Assembly: GCF_013362815.1 (NCBI RefSeq)
Contig: NZ_JABFVK010000038.1
Coordinates: 1 to 64,000 of the forward strand
From: Hamadaea sp.
GTDB lineage: Bacteria; Actinomycetota; Actinomycetes; Mycobacteriales; Micromonosporaceae
Length of the DNA: 64,000 bases
Direction: 5' to 3'
Part shown: one piece after another, positions 9,501-16,952 of the stretch
Numbering within the stretch: position 1 is the first letter of the stretch
Layout: the number at the start of each line of letters is the position of its first letter
Translations under genes and position numbers: made by a program
The notes under the pieces: generated by a model
What the model was told of the DNA's origin: nothing
The model's input: the letters and a program-made list of their open reading frames with translations, nothing else
Database searches by the model: none

Positions 9501-9612
9501 AGGCCGGAACCGCGGCCGCCGCCGTCGTCGCCACCGCCGCCATGAGCAGCACGAGCAGGGATCGGCCCGCCCGATATCGCATCCCTCGCCAGAGAAGAGT
9601 CCACCTCGTCAC
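6511..9612 (-). CDS. large FtsX-domain ABC transporter permease
   Basis: A 1033-residue membrane protein and first gene of the operon. An N-terminal membrane segment is followed by a large extracytoplasmic domain of about 260 residues. Then comes a three-segment FtsX core near 310-430, a further segment pair near 445-490, a second FtsX half starting near 520 (RRPGRQRIVVVVAVAASLMG), another large outer domain, and three C-terminal segments. This duplicated architecture is that of lipoprotein or peptide export permeases (MacB/LolC class), so one chain could supply both halves of the channel. GTG start without a clear ribosome-binding site. Substrate unknown. Confidence 0.85.
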   Translation of the reverse strand: MTRWTLLWRGMRYRAGRSLLVLLMAAVATTAAAAVPAYLRAAQESVVRDLLGSGVAGNSSIAVQLQTTNPSTPPAGRASLEQDISLIDNGFLMSSYLNSLRAGQSAYAETNLKLAEVGVGDVVTGHLVFQPGVCEHVTLTGRCPAAAGEVMVSARTAEHYKVTVGQRLPVTLGPSADVGRSAKGGGGSAPLPQTTDRPLVVGLFTPKDGLDPAWGSLLQYSPVSDPHLGARYWSIDAIFTGVAADVEGRADAVVRRTALYEFDFGKVDDAGVARLDGDLANLTSYLSSQQMSVRSGLPTVITEIRRDQEAISQTVPVGAVPLLILALVVLMVLVAALTEERGPEIALARLHGYARGRVAEFGLAEVLTLITVAAPAGLLLSRVVLAVLSGLWLAPGTPLGWDWGPVVAVAAALLTAYAAAAVASRKVFRTRVINLLRRVPQRTTWRAGALEGAAVALAVAALVTTVQDRESGLAVLAAPLLAIVVGVAGGRLLSLIAAARVRSTRRRADPIGMLTSASLSRRPGRQRIVVVVAVAASLMGFSAVAWDVAAQARAEAANGAVGAPSVYRVSAAGPQQLVDGVDAAAPDGSAMAVVRRAEFFDGEIVNVIGVQSDRLAKTASWYGHSDVDLKGIAEQLRPAEPPASPVGGRLTVVLDADGLGQVPLDVAVEVRTGDHQETVVLGKLQSGTHEYTGQVPVGELAVLKLLRPPARAVMVTGTLTIKRISSDSGEVPIGGTAVWQPAELIGVNADLSGDAEVKARIQADGNGDVRLLRLHAPKALPGLLAGPIPAVDVTGDNWPFMAFATQPQTFTAVATNRLVPGTSGHGIIVDLDYGLAQAQDLTGSVDNGSSIQYEVWAGAGAPKDLVERLAAHGLQVRSSQTLSAYEDRLGRRAPALALRLYGVGALVAILLALGIVLLAVRVGADQRRYGSAALLVAGVPEPVLRKAVRREFVTLLGWPAGLGFLSGVAVALLLLPGIPLVTTGVTGEARWQPAPGALAAVALACLGCLLIALPVAVRLIRQARPELLRGESR

Positions 9613-9647
9613 GGGATGTGGAACGCGCGGGCCGCCCGATCAGGTTG

Positions 9648-11147
9648 TCACTCCAGTCTGAATTCAAGATCGGCTGGCAGCGCCGCCACCTCCATCTGGG
9701 CTTTCTGGAGGCGGCCGGAGTAGTCCCAGTTCATCGCCTGCCAGCGGGTGAACTGGTCGAGCACCCACATGCCGGACTGCCGGCTGCCGTTGCCGGACCG
9801 GCCGTTGCCGCCGAACGGAAGATGCGCCTCCGCGCCGGAGGTGGAGTTGTTGACGCTGACCATCCCGGCCGAGATCTTGCGGCGGAAGGTGAACGCCTTC
9901 GTCGGATCGGTCGTGTAGATCGAACTGGACAGGCCGTAACCGGGAGCGTTGGCCAGCTCGATCGCCTCGTCCAGCGTCCGGTACGCCGTCACGCCGACAA
10001 TCGGCCCGAACGTCTCCTGCTGGAACAGCTCGTCCCCGGGGCGTACGCCCCCCACGATCACCGGGTGGTAGAACAGCCCGGTCGCGGGGTCGCCGACGAA
10101 GCCGGCGCGCGGGTTCTGCGCCGTGATCCGGCCGGTCGGCCCGGCCACCCGATGATGCGGGGCGATCCACCCCAAGTGCTTCTCGTACGCCGCCGCGAAC
10201 TTCTCGTCCAGCAGCGGACCGTAGAGCACGTCTTCGGTCGGGTCGCCGATCCGAGCGCCCGCGACCGCCTCGGTGAGCCGCGCCAGGAACTCGTCGTGCA
10301 CCGACTCGTGGGCGATGACTGTGCCGAGCGAGGTGCAGCGCTGACCGGCGGTGCCGAACCCGGAGAACAGCGCGCCCTCGACCGCCAGCGTCAGATCGGC
10401 GTCCTCCGTCACCACCATCGGGTTCTTGCCGCCGAGTTCGAGGCAGGGCGTCTGCAGGTAACGCCCGCACAACTCGCCGATCGCCCGGCCGACCTCGGTC
10501 GAACCGGTGAAGCCCACCTTGTCGATCAGCCCGTCCTCCAGGGCGGAACCCAGCCCGGCGAAGGTCTCGGGACCGTCGGCGTGCACGACGCTCAGTACGC
10601 CCGCCGGCAATCCGCCTCGCACGAACAGCTCGGCGAGCGCGTCCGCGCAGGCGGCCGCGTACAGGGCGGGTTTCCACACGACGGTGTTCCCGCAGAGCAG
10701 CGCCGGGACGAGATACCAGCTCGGCACGGCCACGGGGAAGTTGCCCGCCGTGATGATCATCGCCGCGCCGACCGGAGTACGGAAGGTGAACAGCTGCTTG
10801 TCCGGCATCTCCGATGGCACCGTCTGCCCGTAGAGCCGCCGTCCCTCGCCCAGGAAGAACTGACAAGTGTCGACGATCTCCTGCACCTCGCCCCGAGCCT
10901 CGGCGATCGGCTTGCCGATCTCCCGGGTCACCAGGCGGGCCAGCGCCTCCGCGTTCGCCTCGACGAGCCGCGAGATGTTGGCGATCACCTGGCCGCGTAC
11001 GGGGGCGGGCACGTCGGCCCAGGCCGGCTGAGCCGCCTTCGCCCGCCGGGCGGCCGCCACGATCTCGGCCTCCCCCGCCGCAGTCACCGTCGTGACGACG
11101 TCGTCGAGCCGGGCGGGGTTGGTGGAGGTGTAAGCGTCGTTGATCAC
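9648..11147 (-). CDS. aldehyde dehydrogenase family protein
   Basis: A 499-residue NAD(P)+-dependent aldehyde dehydrogenase. Visible are the cofactor motif FTGSTEVGRAI near residue 216, ELGGKNPMVV with the general-base Glu near 235, the catalytic Cys in GTAGQRCTSLG near 276, and ETFGPIVGV near 376. GTAGQRCTSLG resembles ALDH7 or semialdehyde dehydrogenases, so succinate- or aminoadipate-semialdehyde are reasonable substrates, but neighbours give no pathway. The GTG start has CATGAT 6 bases upstream and no Shine-Dalgarno sequence. It is preceded by the hairpin at 11205. Confidence 0.88.
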   Translation of the reverse strand: MINDAYTSTNPARLDDVVTTVTAAGEAEIVAAARRAKAAQPAWADVPAPVRGQVIANISRLVEANAEALARLVTREIGKPIAEARGEVQEIVDTCQFFLGEGRRLYGQTVPSEMPDKQLFTFRTPVGAAMIITAGNFPVAVPSWYLVPALLCGNTVVWKPALYAAACADALAELFVRGGLPAGVLSVVHADGPETFAGLGSALEDGLIDKVGFTGSTEVGRAIGELCGRYLQTPCLELGGKNPMVVTEDADLTLAVEGALFSGFGTAGQRCTSLGTVIAHESVHDEFLARLTEAVAGARIGDPTEDVLYGPLLDEKFAAAYEKHLGWIAPHHRVAGPTGRITAQNPRAGFVGDPATGLFYHPVIVGGVRPGDELFQQETFGPIVGVTAYRTLDEAIELANAPGYGLSSSIYTTDPTKAFTFRRKISAGMVSVNNSTSGAEAHLPFGGNGRSGNGSRQSGMWVLDQFTRWQAMNWDYSGRLQKAQMEVAALPADLEFRLE

Positions 11148-11204
11148 CTGCTCATCATGCCGCCCCGCGCTCCCACCGCGCTACGCCATCGCCGGAGACC
11201 GCCG

Positions 11205-11257
11205 GATCAGGGTTATGCATGCTTCCGGGGGCATCGGAAGCATGCATAACCCTGATC
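11205..11257. terminator. perfect 22-bp hairpin (GATCAGGG family)
   Basis: Arms 11205-11226 and 11236-11257 are exact reverse complements around a 9-base loop. It lies between the argS stop and the ALDH start on the minus strand and probably ends argS transcription. The outer GATCAGGGTT is shared with the hairpin at 30724, while the inner stem is unrelated. Confidence 0.75.
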
Positions 11258-11285
11258 TGCACGCATCAAGGCGCCCGAAAGGGGG

Positions 11286-12977
11286 CTACAACGGGGTGGG
11301 CGTACGGATGCCCAGCAATGACAGCCCGAGCGTCAGCACCCGACCGGTGAGGTCGGCCAGCCCCAGCCGGCCGTCCCGGATCTCGGCAGTGGGAGCCCGC
11401 AACACCGGGCACTTCTCGTAGAACACCGAGTACGCCGTGGCCAGCCCGTGCAGGTAGCCGGCCAGCCGATGCGGCTGCAACGTCGAAGCCGCCGAGGAGA
11501 CGGCGGCCGGGAAGCCCAGCAGGTGCAGCGCCAGCGCCCGTTCGACCGGCGACTCCAGCGAGAAGCCCGGCGACTTCAGCGAGAAGCCGGGTGCGAAGGA
11601 ACCGCCCTTGGTCAGCAACGACTGAATCCGCGCGTACGCGTATTGCAGGTAGGCGCCGGAGTCCCCGGTCAGCGACAGCGCCCGGTCCCAGTCGAACACG
11701 TAATCCTTCACCCGATCGGACGACAGATCGGCGTACTTCACCGCCCCGATGCCCACGAAGTGGGCGACGTCTTCGGTCGGGGCCAACGCGGCAGCGCGCG
11801 CGACCGCTTCGTCCAGCAGCGTCGAGAGCTTGATCGAGTCACCGGCCCGCGTCTTCAGCATCTTGCCGTCCGCGCCGAGAATCGACCCGAACGCCACGTG
11901 TTCGACCTGCCCGGGCCGAACCCAGCCGGCGTCGGCCCCGACCGCGAAGACCATTGCGAAGTGCTGTTTCTGCGGCGTACCCACGACATAGACCGCCCGG
12001 TCGTACGCCCGGCAGCGCCGCCGCAAGGCGGCGAGATCAGTGGCGCTGTAGTTGTAGCCGCCGTCCTCCTTCCGCACGATCACCGGCATCGGCGCACCGT
12101 CGCGTCCGGTGAATCCGGCGGGAAACGCACACAACGCGCCGTCGCTCTCGGTCAGCAGTCCGAGCGCCGACAATTCACCCACCACGTCGGCCAGCTCGTC
12201 GTTGTATGCGCTCTCCCCCAAGAAATCTGCCGCACCGAGGGTCACGTCCAACGTGGAGTACACCGAGAGGAAGTATTTCTCCGACTCGTCGACGAGCAAC
12301 CGCCACAGCCGCCCAGTGGTCTCGTCGCCGGATTGCAGCGCCACCACCCGCAATTGCGCCCGCCGCTTGAAGTCCGGATCGCCGTCGAACTTCCGCCGCG
12401 CCGCCTGATAGAACCCGGTCAGGTCACCGACCGACAACTCGTGCGCGGCCTCCTGCTCGCCGATGTCCAGCAGGTGCTCGATGAGCATGCCGAACGGGGT
12501 GCCCCAGTCGCCGAGATGATTGACCCGGGTCACCCGATGCCCCTCGAATTCGAGCAGCCGCACGATGGCGTCACCGATCACTGTGGACCGTAGATGCCCG
12601 ACGTGCATCTCCTTCGCCACGTTCGGCCCCGAATAGTCGACCAGCACCGCTTGCGGCGACGCGACTTGCGGAACTCCGAGCCGGCTGTCGGCGTACACCT
12701 GGAGAAGGAGTGAGTGAAGCGCGGACGTCTGGACGGTGATGTTGATGAATCCCGGCCCGACCACCTCGAGCTCCGCGAGCCCGTCGAGATCCGCGCGCGC
12801 CACGACCTCCGCGGCCACCTCGCGCGGCGCTCGGCCCAGCTCGCGGGCCAGGGCCAACGCACCGTCGGCCTGATAGTCGGCGTGCTGGGACCGGCGCACC
12901 GCCGGGTCCACGGGACTACCCGCGACCTGCGCGAACGCCGACCTCAGCCGGGCGGCGAGAAGCTCTTCGACAGACAT
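11286..12977 (-). CDS. argS: arginyl-tRNA synthetase
   Basis: A 563-residue class I synthetase that charges tRNA-Arg in the cytoplasm. Evidence: N-terminal Arg-tRNA-synthetase domain, YSGPNVAKEMHVGHLRSTVIG with the HIGH-type motif HVGH near residue 124, GKMLKTRAGDS as KMSKS equivalent near 370, and a C-terminal DALR anticodon-binding domain. SPGFSLKSP/SPGFSLESP is a short internal duplication near residue 475. AAGGGG sits 7 bases before the ATG. The gene stands alone here, away from the lysA/hom neighbourhood usual for actinobacterial argS, so it could be a second copy; the window cannot tell. Confidence 0.95.
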   Translation of the reverse strand: MSVEELLAARLRSAFAQVAGSPVDPAVRRSQHADYQADGALALARELGRAPREVAAEVVARADLDGLAELEVVGPGFINITVQTSALHSLLLQVYADSRLGVPQVASPQAVLVDYSGPNVAKEMHVGHLRSTVIGDAIVRLLEFEGHRVTRVNHLGDWGTPFGMLIEHLLDIGEQEAAHELSVGDLTGFYQAARRKFDGDPDFKRRAQLRVVALQSGDETTGRLWRLLVDESEKYFLSVYSTLDVTLGAADFLGESAYNDELADVVGELSALGLLTESDGALCAFPAGFTGRDGAPMPVIVRKEDGGYNYSATDLAALRRRCRAYDRAVYVVGTPQKQHFAMVFAVGADAGWVRPGQVEHVAFGSILGADGKMLKTRAGDSIKLSTLLDEAVARAAALAPTEDVAHFVGIGAVKYADLSSDRVKDYVFDWDRALSLTGDSGAYLQYAYARIQSLLTKGGSFAPGFSLKSPGFSLESPVERALALHLLGFPAAVSSAASTLQPHRLAGYLHGLATAYSVFYEKCPVLRAPTAEIRDGRLGLADLTGRVLTLGLSLLGIRTPTPL

Positions 12978-13419
12978 GCAAACCCCTTGAAGATACGCAC
13001 AACGGACTGCCCGTCACGGGCAGCGTGCGAAAGATGCGGAAACGGTCTCGAAACTGACGAAGGTCAGCGAGCCGTGAATCGTCGTCGCGCCGGGCGCAGG
13101 GCAGCACGGAACAGGCTGCGGGCGGCCGAGTACGCGAACATGCCGCCACCCTACCTACTCAGGGGGCTACTTCCCTACCGTGAATGAACGAGAGAAATCT
13201 GCTATATCGCAGATCGCGGTATGGCGATCAAGCATGAGGAGCTTTCATACTCGGTGCAGCACCACAAACAGCGAACGCCCGGCGGTCACCGGGCGTCGCT
13301 GAGGACCTCACCATCGCGAGGAAGGGAGGACCCATCCGATGCCATCTTCCCGCATCCGCAACCAGCATGCAATGCCCTCCCTCGCGCCGGGTGACGCCGC
13401 CCGACCTGAGGAGGGAGAG
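12978..13419. other. 442-bp intergenic region upstream of argS and DUF6232 gene
   Basis: No convincing separate gene is seen. It holds the argS upstream region and an 18-bp inverted repeat at 13197-13214 (ATCTGC, 6-base spacer, GCAGAT), a possible operator. It also holds an in-frame alternative start for the next gene (ATG 13339, preceded by AGGGAGG at 13323). No tRNA, T-box or riboswitch fold was recognised. Confidence 0.5.
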
Positions 13420-13677
13420 ATGCCAACGTACTATCGCGGGCCCAGCGCCCACGTGACCCACGAGGTCTTCCTCGTACGCGACCCCGGAGCCGCCTTCGCG
13501 ATCAGCGAACTACGCGACGTGCACGTGGAGGTCTACCGGAGTCGCCGCCGGGTCTACGAGTTGCGAGCCGTGTACCACGGCCGATCCGCCTGCCTGTTCC
13601 GCACCACGAACGAGCGGCTCTTCGGTCAGGTCAAGCGCGCGCTTGTGCGCGCACTCGAACATCGAGACACAGTTTGA
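13420..13677 (+). CDS. short DUF6232 family protein
   Basis: An 85-residue protein starting MPTYYRGPSAHVTHEVFLV and ending with YELRAVYHGRSACLF...FGQVKRALVRALE, the two conserved ends of DUF6232 as I know it from actinomycetes. Longer members have hydrophobic segments between these halves; they are missing here, so the product is probably soluble. ATG 13420 follows AGGAGG by 5 bases. An in-frame ATG at 13339 also has a good ribosome-binding site and would add 27 residues. It lies just upstream of an XRE regulator. Function unknown. Confidence 0.65.
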   Translation: MPTYYRGPSAHVTHEVFLVRDPGAAFAISELRDVHVEVYRSRRRVYELRAVYHGRSACLFRTTNERLFGQVKRALVRALEHRDTV

Positions 13678-13750
13678 CAACACGGTCCTGCGACGTCTAG
13701 CGGGTGACGCAGTCACTTATCTAATGTGGCTGCGTTATCCCGAATGGCGA

Positions 13751-13767
13751 TATGGCGAAGTGCCATA
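13751..13767. promoter_or_regulatory. inverted repeat upstream of the XRE regulator
   Basis: TATGGC, 5 bases, GCCATA, about 35 bases before the regulator start. The overlapping ATGGCGAT (13744-13751) also occurs at 13221, upstream of the DUF6232 gene. It could be an autoregulatory operator, but this is inference only. Confidence 0.35.
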
Positions 13768-13802
13768 CCGCACCTCGAATTGAAGGGGCCTGACCAGGGC
13801 CG

Positions 13803-14705
13803 ATGGCTGTTCAGGGATCTCCGGCGGTAGCCCGGCACCGGCTTCGCCTCGCACTCCGGAAGGCGCGCGAGGCGAAAGAGCTGACGCAGGGTGAGGTCGC
13901 CGCCTCTTTGGACTGGTCGCTCAGCAAACTTCAACGAATCGAGGGCGGCGAGAACTCCGTCTCCCCCACCGACACTCGTGCGCTTCTTCAGGTCCTCGGT
14001 GTGACCGATCCGGCCACGGTCGACGGCTTAGTCAACGAATCCCGGCTCGCCCGCAAGCGCAGCAGCTGGGACGAAGCCCGATACCGGGAGACCCTCTCCG
14101 ACGCGACGCGCAGCCTCGTCCAGTTCGAGGCGGAGGCGACCGTCATCCGAGCCTTCCAGACGATCCTTCCACCCGGCTCGCTGCAGACCCGGGCGTTCGC
14201 CGAGCACGTACTCAGCTTCTGGAACCACGAATTCAGCCAAGCCGAGCTCGACCTGCGCATCGAGGTACGCGCCGAGCGCCGGCGGCGGCTGTTCGACCGG
14301 CCCAACCGTCCGGACTACCGCCTGCTCCTGGACGAGTCGGTGCTCCATCGCCCGATCGGCGGCCCCGAGGTCTTCGCCGGCCAGCTCGAACAGCTGCTGT
14401 CCGATTCGGCAGCGGGCCTGATCGACCTGCGCATCGCCTCTTTCGAGACGACTGCGCTGTTCATCATCGGAATGCCGTTCACGGTGCTCACCCTGGACGA
14501 CGTCTCGGGCTCTTTCCTCTATCGAGAGAGCTATCTGGTCGACGAATTCGTCCACGAACTCGAGAAGGTGAACCGTCACCTATCGATCTTCGATCAACTG
14601 TGGCAGAAGAGCCACGACCGGCAGGAGACGCAACGCCTGATCGCGACGCGTATCGACCGCCTGCGAACGAGACCCGACGGAGCACAGCCCCCCAACCGGT
14701 CTTGA
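13803..14705 (+). CDS. XRE-family regulator with DUF5753 domain
   Basis: A 300-residue DNA-binding regulator. A helix-turn-helix of the lambda Cro/XRE type occupies about residues 15-70 (RKAREAKELTQGEVAASLDWSLSKLQRIE). A DUF5753 ligand or partner domain follows (about 110-285); FQTILPPGSLQTRAFAEHVL is its entry motif. Such proteins pair with DUF397 proteins in actinomycetes (the WhiJ/AbaA-like arrangement that affects development). Here two DUF397 genes follow, so the pairing is conserved. The start has only distant AAGGGG upstream. Confidence 0.9.
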   Translation: MAVQGSPAVARHRLRLALRKAREAKELTQGEVAASLDWSLSKLQRIEGGENSVSPTDTRALLQVLGVTDPATVDGLVNESRLARKRSSWDEARYRETLSDATRSLVQFEAEATVIRAFQTILPPGSLQTRAFAEHVLSFWNHEFSQAELDLRIEVRAERRRRLFDRPNRPDYRLLLDESVLHRPIGGPEVFAGQLEQLLSDSAAGLIDLRIASFETTALFIIGMPFTVLTLDDVSGSFLYRESYLVDEFVHELEKVNRHLSIFDQLWQKSHDRQETQRLIATRIDRLRTRPDGAQPPNRS

Positions 14706-14737
14706 TCGTGTGACCCCTGATTGCCAAGTCACACGAT
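14705..14737. terminator. hairpin after the XRE gene
   Basis: Arms 14705-14714 (ATCGTGTGAC) and 14728-14737 (GTCACACGAT) are exact 10-bp complements with a 13-base loop. The left arm begins at the last base of the stop codon. There is no T-run; a TAATAT promoter element for the next gene follows at 14755. Confidence 0.6.
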
Positions 14738-14754
14738 GTCACGGCGGCAGGGCG

Positions 14755-14760
14755 TAATAT
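14755..14760 (+). promoter_or_regulatory. -10 hexamer for the first DUF397 gene
   Basis: TAATAT is followed at 14776 by AAAGGAA, 8 bases before the GTG start. This gives the DUF397 gene its own promoter, separate from the XRE gene. Confidence 0.45.
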
Positions 14761-14790
14761 GGACATAACTACGCGAAAGGAATCCAATCA

Positions 14791-14991
14791 GTGTCCATCT
14801 CCCTGTCGTCGCTGGACTGGCGGAAGAGCCGCCGTTGTGATGCCGGTACCTGTGTGGAGGTCGCGTCGCTAAAAGACGAGATCGTCATCCGCGACTCGAA
14901 GGACCCGGATGGGCCCGTCCTGCACTTCACTCGCGACGAGTGGACGGCCTTTGTGGACGGCGTACGGGACGGCGACTTCACGTTCAACTGA
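14791..14991 (+). CDS. DUF397 domain protein
   Basis: A 66-residue protein made up almost entirely of one DUF397 domain: LDWRKSRRCDAGTCVEVASL, then VIRDSKDPDGPVLHFTRDEWTAFVDGVRDGDF. Members act as small partners of XRE/DUF5753 regulators; the DNA-binding partner lies directly upstream. The GTG start is set by AAAGGAA at 14776. It differs from the second DUF397 protein downstream mainly in the N-terminus and tail. Confidence 0.9.
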   Translation: MSISLSSLDWRKSRRCDAGTCVEVASLKDEIVIRDSKDPDGPVLHFTRDEWTAFVDGVRDGDFTFN

Positions 14992-15005
14992 GTGAGGTCA
15001 TCCGG

Positions 15006-15047
15006 GCCCCGGAGTCTTAGCGGTGACACGCGAGACCCGGGGCTTTT
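15006..15047 (+). terminator. rho-independent-like terminator
   Basis: GCCCCGGAGTCT pairs with AGACCCGGGGC, one base short, over a 15-base loop and is followed by TTTT at 15044-15047. It lies between the two DUF397 genes. Confidence 0.7.
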
Positions 15048-15142
15048 GTCATGCCCGGCAATGCCAATCCGCAGTCAGCCACTTCCGGAGCAGCGCTCCG
15101 CCTTCGTACGCTGAAGTCCAGCCTTCGCGGAGGTGAAGCCTG

Positions 15143-15340
15143 ATGTCCGACATCCCCGACTCCCTGCCGTGGCGGCGATCCCGGCGCTGCGACTCCGGGA
15201 CCTGCGTAGAGGTGGCCGTCCTCGACGACGAGGTGCTGGTCCGCGACTCGAAGGATCCGCACGGTCCCGTCCTGCGCTACTCACGTGCGGAATGGCAGGC
15301 GTTCCTGGCCGGCGTACGGGAGGGCGAATTCGACCGATGA
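15143..15340 (+). CDS. second DUF397 domain protein
   Basis: A 65-residue DUF397 protein: LPWRRSRRCDSGTCVEVAVLDD, then VRDSKDPHGPVLRYSRAEWQAFLAGVREGEF. It shares the RSRRCD-GTCVEV and RDSKDP-GPVL blocks with its neighbour and probably arose by tandem duplication. ATG with GGAGGTG 8 bases upstream. Having two copies beside one regulator raises the question of whether they compete for it. Confidence 0.9.
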   Translation: MSDIPDSLPWRRSRRCDSGTCVEVAVLDDEVLVRDSKDPHGPVLRYSRAEWQAFLAGVREGEFDR

Positions 15341-15374
15341 ACGAACCGGTTCGCGCGGTGTCGGGGGCGTTCGG

Positions 15375-15380
15375 CATTAT
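15375..15380 (+). promoter_or_regulatory. possible -10 of the ADP-ribosylglycohydrolase gene
   Basis: CATTAT lies 6 bases before GTG 15387, with no Shine-Dalgarno sequence in between. Confidence 0.3.
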
Positions 15381-15386
15381 TCGTGC

Positions 15387-16292
15387 GTGACCGCGTACCG
15401 CTCGGCGTTCGAGACCGCCGCGCTCGACTCTCTGCACGGGCTCGCCCTGGGCGACGCCTTCGGGCAGACGTGGTTCCGGCCGGAGGGCGACGTCGAGGCG
15501 ATGCTGGCCCGGCGGCAGCCGCAACGGGCGCCCTGGCCGTGGACGGACGACACCGCGATGGCGATCGTGTTGCTGCGCATGCTGCTGGACAAGGGCGAGG
15601 TCGCGCAGGACGAGCTGGCTCGCCGGTTCGCCAGTTCCTATCAGGCCGACCCCTATCGCGGCTACGGTCCGTCCATGCACGGCGTACTGCGGGAGGTTTT
15701 CGAGGGCGACTCGTGGGCCGAGGTCACCGCTCGCCAGTTCGACGGGATGGGATCGTGGGGCAACGGCGCGGCGATGCGGGTCGCTCCGCTCGGCGCGTGG
15801 TTCGCCGAAGATATGACCCTCGTCGTCGAGCAGGCCACGTTGTCGGCTCAGGTCACGCACGCTCATCCGGAGGCGGTCGCGGGGGCGGTCGCCGTCGCGG
15901 TGGCCGCCGCGTTGGCGGTCCGGGGCGTGTCCGGGCCGTCGTTGCTCAAGAGCGTCCTCGCGCGTACGCCGGACGGCGAAGTGGCGGCCCGGCTGCGGAG
16001 AATCGAAGACGCGCCGTTCTCCCTCCATCCTCAGTGGATCGCGTCGACGGTCGGCTCGGGCTGGCAGGTCTCGGCTCCCGACACGGTTCCGTTCGCCATC
16101 TGGTGTGCGGCCCGGCATCTCGACGACCTGACCGACGCGCTCTGGGCGACCGTCTCGGCCGGCGGGGACGTCGATACCACGTGTGCGATCGTCGGCGGCG
16201 TGGTCGGCGCTCGCACCGGGCTTTCTCGCGTACCAGCTGAAATGCTCGCGGCTCGGGAGCCGCTGCCGGAGTGGGCGGGCCGCGTAGGGTGA
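15387..16292 (+). CDS. ADP-ribosylglycohydrolase family protein (DraG/ARH)
   Basis: A 301-residue enzyme expected to remove ADP-ribose from a modified target by a binuclear Mg2+ mechanism. Motifs: LHGLALGDAFGQ near residue 13, WPWTDDTAMAI near 52 (metal ligands TDDT), and GGDVDTTCAIVGGVVGAR near 262, the second metal site (usual form GGDTDT). GTG 15387 is chosen because the DUF397 gene occupies the upstream part of the open frame. It is convergent with kptA, 22 bases apart, so an ADP-ribose eraser and an NAD+-dependent ADP-ribose-transferring enzyme share a 3' border. Confidence 0.85.
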   Translation: MTAYRSAFETAALDSLHGLALGDAFGQTWFRPEGDVEAMLARRQPQRAPWPWTDDTAMAIVLLRMLLDKGEVAQDELARRFASSYQADPYRGYGPSMHGVLREVFEGDSWAEVTARQFDGMGSWGNGAAMRVAPLGAWFAEDMTLVVEQATLSAQVTHAHPEAVAGAVAVAVAAALAVRGVSGPSLLKSVLARTPDGEVAARLRRIEDAPFSLHPQWIASTVGSGWQVSAPDTVPFAIWCAARHLDDLTDALWATVSAGGDVDTTCAIVGGVVGARTGLSRVPAEMLAAREPLPEWAGRVG

Positions 16293-16314
16293 CGGCCGCC
16301 GGACGGGGCGACGG

Positions 16315-16866
16315 TCAGCTGACGCGCGCGGTGCTGCGCACGACGGTCAGGTGGCGGGCCGGAACGTGATCGGTGAGCCAGACGCCGTTCTCGCTGCGGT
16401 AGAACTGCAAGCCCTCGGCCATCATGGCGGCGGTGTCGACGGCGAGGACCACCGGCGAACCGTGCCGGGCGCCGACCTTCATCGCGGTCTCCTCGTCGGC
16501 CGACAGGTGCACGTGGTGACGCCTACCCCGGACGAGGCCGTCCAGGAAGATCGGGTCGAGGCTCTGCCGCGCGGTGCCGTGGAACAGCCGGGCCGGCGGG
16601 GTCACCGGCAGCAGGCCGAGGTCGACGTCGACGGAGTGCCCCTGGTTGGCCCGGATCCGGTCGCCGTCCAGGATGAACCGGCGCTTGTCGTTGTGCTCGA
16701 CGACGTATTCGAGGTCCTCCCGGGTGATCCGGGTGCCGTGCCGCGCCAAGGCGCGCAGCAGCTCGTCGACGCCGACCCAGCCGCCCGCGCCGAGCGTCAG
16801 GCCGATGCTGTCGGGCCGGTGACGCAGGACGTACGACAGGCGCTTGCTGGTTCTGACCAGATCCAT
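16315..16866 (-). CDS. kptA: RNA 2'-phosphotransferase, Tpt1/KptA family
   Basis: A 183-residue enzyme. The family moves an RNA 2'-phosphate to NAD+ through an ADP-ribosylated intermediate, and some members ADP-ribosylate 5'-phosphate ends. Visible blocks: VRTSKRLSYVLRHRPDSIGL (N-terminal lobe, Arg-His pair), RRFILDGDRIRANQGHS near 73, LFHGTARQSLDPIFLDGL near 93, and HVHLSADEETAMKVGARHG near 118. These are the conserved catalytic Arg-His-Arg-Arg regions. Its substrate in bacteria is uncertain because tRNA splicing of the yeast type is absent. TACCGT lies 7 bases upstream of the ATG. Confidence 0.93.
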   Translation of the reverse strand: MDLVRTSKRLSYVLRHRPDSIGLTLGAGGWVGVDELLRALARHGTRITREDLEYVVEHNDKRRFILDGDRIRANQGHSVDVDLGLLPVTPPARLFHGTARQSLDPIFLDGLVRGRRHHVHLSADEETAMKVGARHGSPVVLAVDTAAMMAEGLQFYRSENGVWLTDHVPARHLTVVRSTARVS

Positions 16867-16873
16867 GACTCCG

Positions 16874-16879
16874 ACGGTA
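16874..16879 (-). promoter_or_regulatory. -10 hexamer of kptA, leaderless spacing
   Basis: Minus-strand TACCGT is separated from the kptA ATG by 7 bases. Confidence 0.45.
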
Positions 16880-16952
16880 AGAGCGGAATGTCACGACTGT
16901 CGCGGCATTTTCCTGGATGTTGACTGTAAAGCAATCTGAGAGGGATCTGACG

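Noticed and set aside
12978-13200. T-box or other riboswitch upstream of argS
   Set aside because: No T-box sequence (UGGN pairing bulge) or conserved stem pattern could be recognised; only a normal ribosome-binding site is seen.
14791-15340. DUF397 genes as toxins or antitoxins
   Set aside because: The XRE/DUF5753-DUF397 pairing resembles a toxin-antitoxin operon, but known family behaviour is regulatory and no toxin fold is visible.
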